Shown piece by piece: positions 24,601-35,618 of a stretch of 64,000 nt of DNA (positions are counted from its first letter, which is position 1; each line of letters starts with the position of its first letter). The position numbers and the translations under genes were made by a program. Location of the stretch: assembly GCF_032854445.1 (NCBI RefSeq), contig NC_088300.1:2542001-2606000 (forward strand). Reading direction: 5' to 3'. Source of the DNA: Liolophura sinensis. Taxonomy: Eukaryota > Mollusca > Polyplacophora > Chitonida > Chitonidae. The notes under the pieces are model-generated. The model searched no databases, was not told the origin of the DNA, and saw nothing but the letters and a program-made list of their open reading frames with translations.

Positions 24601-26165
24601 TTTGAGCAGCCTAACAACCAAAAATGTAAATAAAAGTTGTATAAATATAAATAACGTGCGCCAGTATGTTATATGTAGTATAACTCCGTGTGTTATAAGT
24701 TGGATGAGATCCAGCCGAATTTAGCTTTATGTGACTTTAGCTAATAAATCGAAATTCCAAGTAAACGTTCTGTGGGTAAAGCAATCGTCTAGCCATATTG
24801 CATGACGGTGACATCCTGTTTTCTGATCTATACTTATACAGTCAGATTTCTCAGCAAAGTTAGGATCATGTCCTGAAATAAGGGGAATTACTGTCTGAAC
24901 GCGCAGGTGACACACTTGGGACAGGTTGTGAATGAGCATAACTCCGCTGGCACGTCGATTTGAACTACTCAGCTATATATAGATCCGGGGGATCCCTGTA
25001 CACAGAACGTGGATTCTAAATGGCATGCTGATTGGCCCTGCTTTTTACATGGCAAAAAATATCTATGAATGAAACGGTGATTCATTGTGATGATGATTTT
25101 CCGCTGGGCATATGCACAAAAAATATAGGATGTAAGTCTATAAATGTTCGTCGTTGATGTTGATAAGCTTATGTTAATAGGAAGCGCTTACGCACATATT
25201 TTCCCGAAATATAAATGTTATGCCACTCTGATGTTAACTCTGATGTAAATGACTAATGTTAATTCGAGAGCGAATCTGTCAACCTAACCTTGTAAATTAA
25301 CCGTATTACTGAAATACAAAGATTGTTTAAAATGTCTTGTATGATTATGGTTGTCAGGTGTGTCGATACAGACGTTTAATTTCCCTGCCTGGTGTGTATT
25401 ATTACTCATGCGCGGTGAATGCGGCACGTATGTCTGCCGTCACAGGTATAGGTAATTCTGCCAGGTGAGCGATCTCGCTGCTCATGTCTGTACATATACA
25501 CTGTTACCACAACCCAAATTGATCCTTCTATAAAGCTATTACTAGCATAGCAATTACAATATTCTTCAACGGTCATTTTAAATTCGCGAATTTGATGAAA
25601 TAATGATATCAAAAATAAACCCATATATACAGAGACATTACTCTGGGATCTTTCGGAAAACAGAAAGAAAAAAGTCACCAAACAACACACGAATAAATGT
25701 CAAAAATGAAAATCCACTAAAGCAGAAAGTAGTCAACGTTATAACAACGCTGTTTTCGTCCACACCCGACGACAGATGTATAGAAAGACACGACAGAGCA
25801 TGACAAATACGTAGCGTGATCTCATTTTCCTTGATGTATATCACCCAAGCATGAATATCTACTCTTCCTTATAGGGTGGTAATGTAAGTAAAGATGTAAT
25901 ACTATATACACACGAAACATATAGCTTATTAATTAAATATTTATCAGTTATGTCTTAACATAAATATATGCATAAATTAAGGAGAAGTCTTACTGGATGC
26001 AGAGTTGTTAGTGTAGATGTCGAACCTACCTGCATAGTTGTCGAATATGTCTGGAACTTTATTGGCCGGGAAAGTCCTGGTGGCGTAACTGATTAACAAG
26101 CTAGTCTTCCCCACAGCGTCATCTCCAACAACTACACACTTAAATGTATTTAAATCTCCCTCCAT
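21666..26165 (-). CDS. Atypical Rho-family GTPase, gene B (complete, 3 exons, CAAX box)
   Basis: The coding exons on the minus strand are 26165-26030, 24103-24045 (59 nt) and 22070-21666. They join in frame to 600 nt, or 199 residues, close to Rac1 (192). The start is the ATG at 26165, nine residues before the first core strand. Visible parts are the P-loop GDDAVGKTS (residues 14-22), switch [14 protein letters not shown] (32-44), G3 DTSKQ (61-65), G4 GTQTDL, a full-length Rho insert, G5 EVSPF and the C-terminal CAAX box CKIM after a basic stretch. CKIM predicts farnesylation. Compared with Rac1, Gly12 is Asp, Tyr32 is Lys, Thr35 is Asp, Ala59 is Ser and Gly60 is Lys, and the G5 Ala is Pro. 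Gln61, Asp57, Lys16 and Thr17 are kept. Thr35 and Gly60 normally hold Mg2+ and the gamma-phosphate, so I infer poor GTP hydrolysis and possibly a non-switching protein. The intact reading frame and CAAX argue against a pseudogene. Confidence 0.9.
22352..22423. repeat. 20-bp tandem repeat, 3-4 copies
   Basis: The unit is CACATCTGGGTCAAACCTAA. It lies in intron 2 of gene B. Confidence 0.9.
23163..23244 (-). mobile_element. tRNA-like sequence
   Basis: On the minus strand, a perfect T arm (GTGAG, loop TTCGAAT, CTCAC) and a D-arm-like TTTACCGATTGGTAAA are present, but the anticodon stem is imperfect and the acceptor stem does not close. Probably a SINE head or tRNA relic, not a working tRNA gene. 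Confidence 0.4.
23618..24030. repeat. 18-bp C-rich minisatellite next to gene B exon 2
   Basis: The unit resembles CTACCTGTACACTTGCCC, with diverged copies at the left. The array ends only about 15 bp from the splice donor of gene B exon 2 (24044), so in the gene's sense it is G-rich intron sequence directly after the donor. Confidence 0.9.
24104..26029. other. Gene B intron 1
   Basis: 1926 bp with GT-AG borders in the gene's sense. I see no repeat family or embedded gene; short frames on both strands look like chance. Confidence 0.65.
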
Positions 26166-26530
26166 TCTCTCGATTATTTCGAATCTAACAAATCTGCGGA
26201 CATTTAGTGAACTAATACTTTCCCTTCCAGACAGTTTTCAAATATGCCGATTACAATCTCATACCGGTACTATAAGACTTCGGAATGACTACAGCTATGG
26301 GGGAATAATACTGTACTGAAGCGTATAGCTCTCGTATCAGGGCATAGGCCTGTATGTATACACAGGGGCTGGAAACAGCGAAATTACATCAGCCTCTCTC
26401 TCTATAAAACGCCTCGAATCTAGTCCGTATTTCCCAAGCTCTGTCCGCAACATAGGCTTCGCTCAGGTGCCTATGTGTACTGCGTGTGCTTCGTTTACCT
26501 GAGCTCAAGCATGTGTATCTCCTCGCGCGC

Positions 26531-26538
26531 TGACGTCA
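26531..26538 (-). promoter_or_regulatory. CRE-like palindrome upstream of gene B
   Basis: The perfect CREB/ATF palindrome TGACGTCA lies 366 bp before the gene B start codon, inside a locally CpG-rich stretch (about 26520-26575) that is unlike the A+T-rich surroundings. This is a plausible promoter region for gene B. The motif also occurs elsewhere in the window (for example near 33163 and 46104), so chance is possible. Confidence 0.35.
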
Positions 26539-26648
26539 CCGTCGGAAGCGAGCGTCGCCGCCCGGCTATGGTGTGTGACCCGTAATACAAATACTGGTAC
26601 GTGTTGTGAAATCTACAACCGGTCCCGCCTGTATGTCAGAGTGTGCAC

Positions 26649-26670
26649 GATCGAGACTCTCTCTCTCTCT
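26649..26670. repeat. CT microsatellite
   Basis: A (CT)n run of about nine repeats lies roughly 490 bp upstream of the gene B start codon. Confidence 0.85.
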
Positions 26671-27332
26671 CTATGGCGTTCTTCGTATAATTACCCACAA
26701 TATTAAACCGTTATCAGCACTGAACAAAAAATTATCCCTACAGCTATCCATCATTATACTTTGTTTGCACAAAATGATACACGCAATAATTCTACCAGCT
26801 TAGCATGGATGTAATCTGGGCAGCGCTATATTGTATGTGTATTGTCTAAGTTTACATGTGTAGGCCTAAGGGATAGCACACATGTTGCGTCATACTGCAC
26901 AGTTCACATCCATGAATATCCAGGCTTATTTCTGTGGGTTGTAAGACAGCGGTCAAATATGCTGCGAGGAAATGGGGTCACGTATGGAATTTGTCATTCA
27001 AGTGGACAAAATGTGCATGTGACCTTAAAAGAAAAAATGCAGGTTGCATCTATCAAGAAAACACAATATGGTCAAGGCAAAGAAATATAACCCTATCGCA
27101 TATCGACAGCAAATGCAACAAAAAAATATTTACAGCATGATTACTAATATTATTTTCAAACAACATTTATGTTATTAAAGTTACCCCGGTACTGTATAGG
27201 AGGCGGGGTAAGGCTTATAGCTGGAAATTCTCAAAGTATGTACGCCCGCTTCAACTTCACACGTTCTGTACGTTAATATTCAGCTCTTCCATGCATAATA
27301 TGAAAATATGTACCATGGGTATGAACATGATT
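26671..27332. other. Intergenic, no gene recognised
   Basis: Upstream of gene B. Overlapping plus frames at 26842-27140 have no recognised motif. Confidence 0.5.
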
Positions 27333-27560
27333 ATTGTATTTATTTATTTCATTGGTGTTTTACGCCATACTCAAGAATATTTCTATTACACGACCGCGGC
27401 CAGCATTATCATGGTGGAAGGAAGCAGGGCAGAACCCAGCAGAAATCCGCGACCATGCAACTGTTCGCGGTATTAATGTGTACCCATATTATGGTCGGAG
27501 GAAACAGAGCAGAACCTGGGGGTAATCCACGACCACGCACCCATTCGCGGAATTAATGTG
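27333..27560 (-). mobile_element. SINE, central-domain type, tail half with internal duplication
   Basis: The text TTGGTGTTTTACGCCATACT and AGAATATTTC marks the tail end. The GGAGGAAACAGAGCAGAACC segment occurs twice, followed each time by ATTAATGTGTACC. The tRNA head is absent. Confidence 0.7.
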
Positions 27561-27879
27561 TACCTCTTAAATACAATACATGATGTTAAATACAACAAAA
27601 ATTCGCACGACGTATGTACAAGTATACTGTGCGTCACATACAGGCCGTGCAATAGCATATAATAAACACTAAATAAATACTTTGTCCTGGCTAATTTGTA
27701 TATTGGTGTTCATGAAGTACATGCAGAAAGTCTGAACACATTTGTTACTTGTCACACTCATGTTGCCATATAAAAGGTCTGAACACATTTGTTACTTCTA
27801 CACCCATGGTATATAGAAGCCGCATGTCGTGTGTTTAAGTCGTGTAGACCATCTGTATATGAGCCTCGCTGTGTCGCTT

Positions 27880-28012
27880 GCAGAATTTGCTGTGCTTAAA
27901 TCGCGAGATTAATTGGCCCTCGCCACAGATTTTGTTACGCTTAAATTGCGACATTAAGTGGTCCTCGCCACCGATTTTGTTACGCTTAAATCGCGAGATT
28001 CAGTGACCTTCT
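27880..28012. repeat. 45-bp tandem repeat, about 3 copies
   Basis: The unit contains GATTTTGTTACGCTTAAAT and a CCCTCGCCAC-type segment. It is a short imperfect array. Confidence 0.85.
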
Positions 28013-28324
28013 ACACTTAATCTAAAAAATAGGGGTTTCTACCCTTGTGGAAACCCTTGCAGGTTATTGTTTAACTTCATGTTCAAGAATATATTTCACA
28101 AATATATTCAGTCAGTTTTATGGGCGGAGGAAACAGGAGTATCCGGGGTAAATCAACGACTTAAGATAAGTACGAACTTTCACGCCATAAATACTGACCG
28201 AAGACAAATGATATTCAAAGAATGTAAGAGCGCTCAAGTGGTCCCATGAAAACTGTAGAAACCACATCGTCGGGAACGTCCAACGAAAATGAGAAAGGGT
28301 TAGAATACAAATTCAGCGTCCAGT

Positions 28325-28401
28325 CTTGGGACTGAGCCCTCATCTCCTGTGCATGGTGGTTAGGAGCAGTTTAATTACTCACTGAGCTATATGCCGCTCC
28401 C
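28325..28401 (-). mobile_element. tRNA-like SINE head
   Basis: On the minus strand, GGGAGCGGCATATAGCTCAG (A-box-like) and, about 40 bp on, GGGCTCAGTCCC (B-box-like) form a tRNA-like head. No intact tRNA fold is seen. Confidence 0.5.
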
Positions 28402-30687
28402 AGCCATAAACTTATCATGCAGTTTGTTGGTAAAATCAGCCGCTGATACATTATGCCATTTGTGAATGACCAGTTTTCCAAAAAATCCTGTTTTAAAATC
28501 AAACCCCACAAATACACGTGTTGCTTGCTGTCTGCCAAATAACCGGATCAAACCTTTCGCTAAAAACTTCACAACTTGATAGATGTCGTGCCGATGTACA
28601 CGTACAATCATGCCGGATTCGGTGTACATAAGACTAATTTAGACATTGCTTAAGCCTGAGCTGATTGTCACCTGACCAATGGTCTCACGGACTCGCCTGA
28701 GATCGGCTTTGGGACCCAATTTTTTATGGGATCTGCAAAGTGTGGTGTTTTACTTCCGGTTATCACGGTTGTTCTGAGTAGTGTTTGCTATTGTTTGTTT
28801 CGTAAGTGCGTGCTATGTCTACAATGTTGTGAAAGTTGAGCAAAACAAAAGTATGTACAGTCAAGGTTTTATCATACATCAATTAAGAACTTTCAAAACC
28901 GTCATGTTTTTGTTTCTTACGTTTTCAAAAGTTCAAAGTCTGATCATTTTAAAGTTGCGTGTATTTTTATGAACACCTTGATGTACACAGGAGAAAATTT
29001 GAGACGGATAATTAGGACCCTGTCAATGTCATGTTTGTAGTTTTCTGGCTAATGATTAATTCATTACCGTTGATCATTACAATGAAAGGCATCATATCAG
29101 TGTCACCCCAGTACAGCCACATCTATGCTTTACAACGGCAACATGAAAGGCTCATCCCGACACCCACGGTGACTGAGAAGGTCCATCCCGACACCCACGG
29201 TGACTGAGAAGGCAGAGCCCACACCCATCCAACCACCAACTTTCCCACCACGATCTGCCGCTAGCTTTGAAGTGTATGTAGTTTGCCTGTATCATATAAC
29301 TCTCACTTGAAGAAGTACGCCGCTGAGTGCGCTACGTTTCATCTTTCATCTTGAATAAATGTGCAATACCTAACATTCAGCTTAGGCTATTCATACCCTG
29401 GATATGCCCACCTCTCAAACTAGTCTATCAGGATCGATTCTGTATACCTTTAAACACCTTTTCAAAATTTCGGAAAGTCTGAGACCAAGTTTTTAAGGGT
29501 TTACATCGTAGGTTATCTTTAGGTATCGGATCAACTAAGTTGAGGTGGTTAAAACGAACCTGTCTGTTACACCGCCTACATAAAAATTTAGACTAAAGTT
29601 CAAACTTAAGATATCGCCATCGAGTTTAATAGTTTACACCTTTACCCTGCTAAAACATTAACCCGTGACTAAAGTTACCCACGCCACGACGTGTGTGTAT
29701 ACACTCACTGAACTTGTACACGGAGACTTTATATGGCGCAATACAGCTCTTTAGTAGATATGCCGGAGGTCAAAGCGTCGACACACGTGCATTACGTGTA
29801 TACGCGCACGTATCTGGGCAAGGAGAAGTGAGGTCTACATGTTGACCATATGTTGACCTAATCGACAGTTTCAACACACAATCTAACAACCATATGAGAA
29901 TAATGGGATACAAGATGCACGTATATGTGCACATGATGTCATAGCTCTTCACAAAACTTCCTAAATACAGGAACAGAATACTGGGGCCAGGTAATCAAAA
30001 GCAAGTTTAAGTTTGTATTGAAGGTGGGATTCCCGTAAAACATTTAACTTTTGACCAATAGTCCCGAGGTTTACACTCTATATATAATTCGTCAAAGAGG
30101 GTCGCTAAAACTAAAAATACGATCTGTAAGGATTAAAGACGACAGTTCATCAAATGCGATGAGACCATTCCGTGATTTACATATGATGGTTCAGTCCATA
30201 TAATGACACCAAAAACCCAGTGAGTTCGTGGCAAGGTACACCGCCTTTGCTGGTTTATGACGAATTGGTATCCATCCACAGCCATTATTTTGTCTGAGAG
30301 CGGACTGCAGGACAGAAAACACATTCTGAGCTCCAGGAGAAAATCAGGCTCGTCTGTTTCTTGCAGGGTTTCTTCACGCCTTGCAAACCTAATAGTCTAT
30401 GATTTATATGTTTTCTTTGCCATCTCAGTTTTAGACGAAAATGTACGGATCTTCGAGACAAGTTAGGAACTTACTGCTGGTTGTCGAGTTGTCCAAAAAG
30501 AGTCAATCGCCCGCCAGTTGTCACAATTACATATTGAGTCCCCCAAGTCTTAGAATTCCGTGTACACAGCCATTATGTACATGAACATCATGTGTGTTAG
30601 AAGAGTATAACTACTCGCCAGGGAGGTCGTCAACTATTCCAGCTTTTACAGTTTCTATATGATTCCTGGAACACAAAACCACAAGTG
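28402..30687. other. Intergenic, no gene recognised
   Basis: A minus frame (28387-28629, 80 codons) contains a plausible-looking FVGFDFKTGFFGKLVIHKWH stretch that I cannot assign; it could be a transposon relic. Otherwise A+T-rich and featureless apart from the 33-bp duplication. Confidence 0.5.
29146..29213. repeat. 33-bp duplication
   Basis: CATCCCGACACCCACGGTGA followed by CTGAGAAGG occurs twice, directly adjacent. Confidence 0.85.
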
Positions 30688-30932
30688 GGGCCTCCGTAGT
30701 TCAGTTGGTTAGCCCGCTAGCGCAGCGTAGTGACCCAGGAGCCTCTCACCAATGCGGTCGCTGTGAGTTCGAGCTTATGCTGGCTTCCTCTCCGGCCATA
30801 CTTGGAACGGTGTGCAGCAACCTGTGGATGGCCGTGGGTTTCCCCCACTCTCACAACAATGCTGGGCACCGCCATATAAGTGAAATATTCTTGAGTGTGG
30901 CGTAAAACACCAATCAAATAAATAAATAAATC
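30688..30932 (+). mobile_element. SINE, central-domain type, full length
   Basis: It starts GGGGCCTCCGTAGTTCAGTTGG with an A box, then a GTGAGTTCGAGCT B box, and continues to GTATAAGTGAAATATTCTTG, GGCGTAAAACACCAATC and an AAATAAATAAATAAAT tail. It is the most complete copy in the window. Confidence 0.9.
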
Positions 30933-31623
30933 AAAAGACAACTACATGCTTTGTTTGAAGGTTTGAGCAGGAATACATCACTCAGGCAATTAAGTGACAC
31001 GTTCCGGACAAGACACAAACTGTCAGGTGGCAACCATGTTTTACCGAGTGGTGTTCGCAAACTCCATCAAGGGCAGAGTTTATCCCAGATGAACTCAGGG
31101 ATATACTTTGTATTAAATAATTATAAAATAACATTATACTATCTTTACAATACCAAAACGTGTCCATTCTATGTACGTTGTGCCTGTAAGATCAGTGACC
31201 TTGACAATGTGACGGTCAAATCGTGTTACAAACTGGCAACGTTATAACGTAAAAGTTGGATACATTCCCATTTACCATTTTGGTGATCTCCGTGCTATAA
31301 AATATCAAATTTTTAGGTGAAAAAAAATTAAGACAGAAATAGTTTTGGAAACAAAACTTCATTTGCTGAGTTGACCATCAGATATAGCTTTTCAAGAACT
31401 GATCATTCTTTTCATTCAGAATATTACTCTAGTCAATGTCCGCGCGACAGAAACCCATGATATATCTATAGCTTGTCTCCACTTTCCAATGTTAATTGAG
31501 TTTTCAAACTAAGACTTACTTCATTTTAAAAACTACATAGAGTGTTCGTGTCGTGATGGATGGTGAACAAGACGATATTTATTGGGACAACACCTTTTGT
31601 GTTTGCCGTTTCGGGTGGCGGCG

Positions 31624-31646
31624 CCCCCCCCCCCCCCCCCCCCCCC
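31624..31646. repeat. Poly(C) run of 23
   Basis: An uninterrupted C tract follows GGGTGGCGGCG. Such tracts may fold as i-motif or G-quadruplex and are error-prone in sequencing, so the length is approximate. Confidence 0.9.
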
Positions 31647-32004
31647 AGGGCGTGTTGTCTAACTTTCAGACGTGACCAGTATAATAATAACAATTAGGTG
31701 TGGACAGATCATTAATCTTTGACGCCTCTGTTTATAGTCAATTATTTCAAGTACGAAATCTACTCGGATTAGGGCGTTATAGACACAGCCGCCAAGGCTT
31801 TCCTCAGACGTCCCCAGGGGAGTTTACTTCTGGGACATTTGTCGGGAGCACATAAGCTTGTGCAGTTTTACGGACAGAAAAGGCAGGAATTAGACGTATG
31901 TTTACATGTACACGCACGAATTAAGACTCCGTGTCCAGTACACAGGGGGTATCGTCTTGGATTGAGCGGGATCAATATCAGCACTAAGGATTAAATATCC
32001 ATGC

Positions 32005-32083
32005 CATATTGAGGGCCGCTGTCGTATAAGTGAAATATTCTTAAGTGCGACGCAAAACTCCAATCAAATAAATAACTAAACAA
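32005..32083 (+). mobile_element. SINE 3' fragment, central-domain type
   Basis: GTCGTATAAGTGAAATATTC, AAGTGCGACGCAAAACTCCA and the ATCAAATAAATAACTAAA tail are the last 80 bp of this family. Confidence 0.8.
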
Positions 32084-34117
32084 AATATCTAACAGCATTA
32101 AGACTTCTTGGTACACACGTACGCCGGACAACACAGAATATTTAGCAGTGCATTGAACTTCACAATGAAAGGTATATATGTAGAAATTATGGCTACATAG
32201 ATGGTAAAGAATTTACGAGTTGATTCTTGATTCTGGGAGTGTTTAATTCAACATTTGCTTTGCCGCCTGTGTTGGTGAAGAGGAAATCATGGTCGTACCC
32301 AGGAAAATCTAAAAATATGCATAGTAAGCCTGGTTTATGTTCCGGATTATGTTCACTATGACAGTTACATAGACAATAGTCACACCATACTTGTTTTTAT
32401 CATAACATCCCGTATTGGAGTTACACAAGTTCATAACGTTGCATTGCTCTTCAGTAAATATTTTGTACCCGAACGCATGCAGTCACAGTGACTCTTAGCG
32501 ACTGACAAACAAACATGCATTACCAGAAAATGTTGATATTTTTATATTGCCAAGAGTTAAAACAACAAATAGCACTTGTTTGTCAAGTTATTTGTTTGGC
32601 ATATACTAGCCACAAAATTGCTCATAACATTATAATATTTGGTTCTAAAGGTCTGGCCAAATAAGCCTATAGTCAGAGGGTGGGGTTTGTGAAGACTGTA
32701 ATTTGCATAGTATGCTACTGACAATGAAGCACCCTGATGTAAAATGTGATTATGACAGGTGACTAACAAAAACTTAAGTTCAATTATGTAGGCATATTTA
32801 TTCCTTAACTGATTTCAAGAAGACCATTTTCGTAGAAGCACACATACAGTTCAGTCTCGAAATCGAAACCGACACTAGAACCATATTCACTTTATGCCAG
32901 TGACCATTTGTATGCACCCTGGAATATGACAGCCATTTCCAGCAGTGCCCGGATATATACAGACACGTGACCATTACTCTCCCCTTCAGCGTGTAGGCGT
33001 GTCTAACGTGTTTGCGTAAGGAATATATACATATGACATCCTCACATTATAATATTTCCGGTCATTATGGTGATTGATAATCCACTGTGACGAAAACTCA
33101 CTTTTCCCACGTTAGAATTCACTGAGAAGGTTTTTCTGGGCTAGACAGTGGAAACAATGACCTGACGTCAAAGCATCTTTTAGGAATTATTCTTTGGGTA
33201 CAATAATTAAATAGTCATTCCTTTTATTTATAAATCGCATTTATTTGTAACATCTCATTCTGAACGCGCACGAAAGTTATTACATCTAGAGAATAATCAG
33301 ACATATTGATTTTACAATTTGTGTGACAACTGATTTCATCGCACAGGACGGCTTGTTTTTTCCTAGTTTCTTAGTTACCCGTTTTTTTCCGAAGAATTGT
33401 CGAATACATTGTGGCTGCTTTCTTTTATTTTGCTTCCTCCGAGGGTTGCTCATATCTTCATTCCAAAATACAGATAAAATAAAGAATAAGTGAAATCGTA
33501 AATTACATGTCCAGGTGAAATTGTGATAAACACATGATGTGGATGGGTGTCTGGTAAGTACTGGCCTTTCAAACTTTTTTGTTCAAAATAATGAACGAAT
33601 GTTTTTGTAAATACGAGATAAATAAACAATCCCGTGGGAAACCCGCCTTTCAAACACATATAAGATTATCGGATTGTCAGATGTGAGAGTAAGCGAGGCA
33701 GACATCGCCATGAAACATGTCTACCTGTCCCAATATCAAACAACTAATGGCTTTGTTCACTCTCGGACACCGCAACTGGTCTGCAGATAATAGGCCAAGC
33801 CACCTGATTAACTCATTATGATCCGTTTTGAAAACAGCCTGCTAAACACTGATCACCTGCGGACATAAGGTAGCTCTCGATCCATGCCGAGAAAGGGAAA
33901 TACCTGGTCTGCCTGCATGAGGACAGGTGTGTGAACGCCGAAAGTTAGCCTAGCGGGTGGCAGTGGGAGGTGGGGGAATGAGTGAAGTATGGGTTGGGGT
34001 GGGTCGGCTGATACAAGTCACTCAGATAAATGATAGAACATTATGGATTAAGGCACCGTGTAATTACCCACCTACCCTGTGGGCACTTTGGTCCGAATCC
34101 CCGCTGGTCCCTGTCGC

Positions 34118-34131
34118 CTATATATATATGT
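34118..34131 (+). promoter_or_regulatory. TATA-like element before gene C
   Basis: A run of alternating T and A (CTATATATATATG) sits about 106 bp before the gene C start codon, a possible TATA box. Such TA runs are common in this window, so the call is weak. Confidence 0.22.
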
Positions 34132-34236
34132 AACCAAACCATGTTAGGGCACCAGTCTCTAAATGACAGTTACAGATATCAGACATCTCTAGCTATACAC
34201 TTATAACCACTCTGTTCATCAAATCACTATTTCAAA

Positions 34237-35181
34237 ATGGCAGCTCCCAAATACAGCGCGTGTTTCAACTGTTCATTTACCGGAGATGAGAAGGTTGGGA
34301 AAACTGCTCTAGCAGTGACGAAAGCGACAAGGGAATTTCCCAGCGACTACGAACCAACTGTGTTTGAAAACTATGCAGGTAAGAATTAATAATCCTAGTT
34401 ATATAACATCGTTTTAAACGATGGTGTAAAGTTTCTTACATTTTTCATGGGTATATAGAGCAGCTTGGTTCAATGTGCGTTTATTAGTTACAAACTCCTT
34501 TTCTACTTTTTTTTGATATTATGGAATTCACGTAACAAATGTTACCCAACACTAATTATAAAATATGTATTTTAGTATGTGATATCTCATATTGAGTATT
34601 TGACTGTTTCAGCCGATGTGACTGTTGGAAGTCAAACTTTTCTGTTGGGGCTATTTGACAACGCCAGCCAGGCCTGTTATGAGCCTCTCCGAGCGTTCGC
34701 CTATGAGAAGAGTGACATCTTTCTTCTCTGCTATTCTGTAGCCAGAAGGACATCATTCCAAAGTCTACAGACGACCTGGCTTCCAGAACTGGAGAAATAC
34801 ATCAAGAAGAAGAAGCCCGTTCTTGTGATTGGCTTACAGACTGACTTACGTACGCAGGAAGCAGCCAAGGATTGCGTAACTACAGAAGAAGGGAAGCAAC
34901 TTGCAATCGATATCGGAGCCGTGGACTTTTTCGAATGCTCTGCATATACTAAGGCCGGACTCAGTGATGTGTTCGATGAGGTGATGCGTTTGATGATCGC
35001 CTCCAAGAAGAAGAGAAATACGTTCGCCATTTTCCGCTCATTGAGACAACAGATGTTAGATCTACGTTCCAAGACCTCAAAAAGTGTACTTCGTTTCTTG
35101 AGTCCTAAGTCATCGGCTCCTAAATCGTCCAAGAGCGTGCCGCGTACACCTGGCAGGAAACTCCGATTCTCTGTCGGTTGA
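34237..35181 (+). CDS. Atypical Rho-family GTPase, gene C (complete, 2 exons, long basic tail)
   Basis: Coding exons are 34237-34378 and 34613-35181, joined across a 234-bp GT-AG intron to 711 nt (236 residues). The ATG at 34237 starts MAAPKYSACF just before the P-loop GDEKVGKTA (16-24). Switch I FPSDYEPTVFENY keeps Thr35. G3 reads DNASQ (63-67), so Thr58 is Asn and Gly60 is Ser. G4 is LQTDL and G5 is ECSAY. Gly12 is Glu and Ala13 is Lys. The Rho insert is about eight residues shorter than in Rac1. From about residue 177 there is a 60-residue Lys/Arg/Ser-rich tail ending RKLRFSVG, with no CAAX; electrostatic membrane binding, as in the RIT GTPases, is an inference. The second intron seen in genes A, B and D is absent, and the frame runs straight through the Gln61 site. 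The family call is firm; GTPase activity is doubtful. Confidence 0.92.
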
Positions 35182-35612
35182 GCTGTTCCTGAATCCAAGT
35201 TACCATGCGCAGACCCTGTGCTGCAGACCGGAAATGTCCGAACAACCGGGTCGGAACCAGCCCGCCGATAGCCGATCGGTGATTCCGCGAGTCACTCATC
35301 AACTCCATGGACAACCACCCAGGTACGCATGCCAAACAGGGAGGGGCGCTTCCGAAGACTGAGTCATCTGTAACACGTAAATGGCATGTACTTAGGCCTG
35401 TGGAAAGATCCCTGATGAATTTTTGATCAAGAAATAGATTGATATTAAAGTTCATTCTATAACTTTGTCATATTGTTTCATGACTTATAATATTTTCAAA
35501 CTATTGAGCATTTGTAAAACTGTGGAATTGTTTTGAAACCAGTTTACATCTTTGGAAATTACATTTGTCTTTGAGGGTTTTGTTAACGAAACTTTTCTAA
35601 TGTGTTTACTTA

Positions 35613-35618
35613 AATAAA
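35613..35618 (+). terminator. Poly(A) signal candidate of gene C
   Basis: AATAAA, 432 bp after the gene C stop codon, is followed at 35626 on by sequence richer in G and T. It is the first perfect hexamer I see downstream of the gene. Confidence 0.4.

Larger units (their letters stand above)
30933..34117. other. Intergenic upstream of gene C
   Basis: Contains a SINE end at 32005 and the poly(C) run at 31624. No coding frame with recognisable motifs on either strand. Confidence 0.55.

Noticed and set aside
34731-35198. Minus frame of 155 codons opposite gene C
   Set aside because: Shadow of the gene C last exon, which has clear GTPase motifs on the plus strand.
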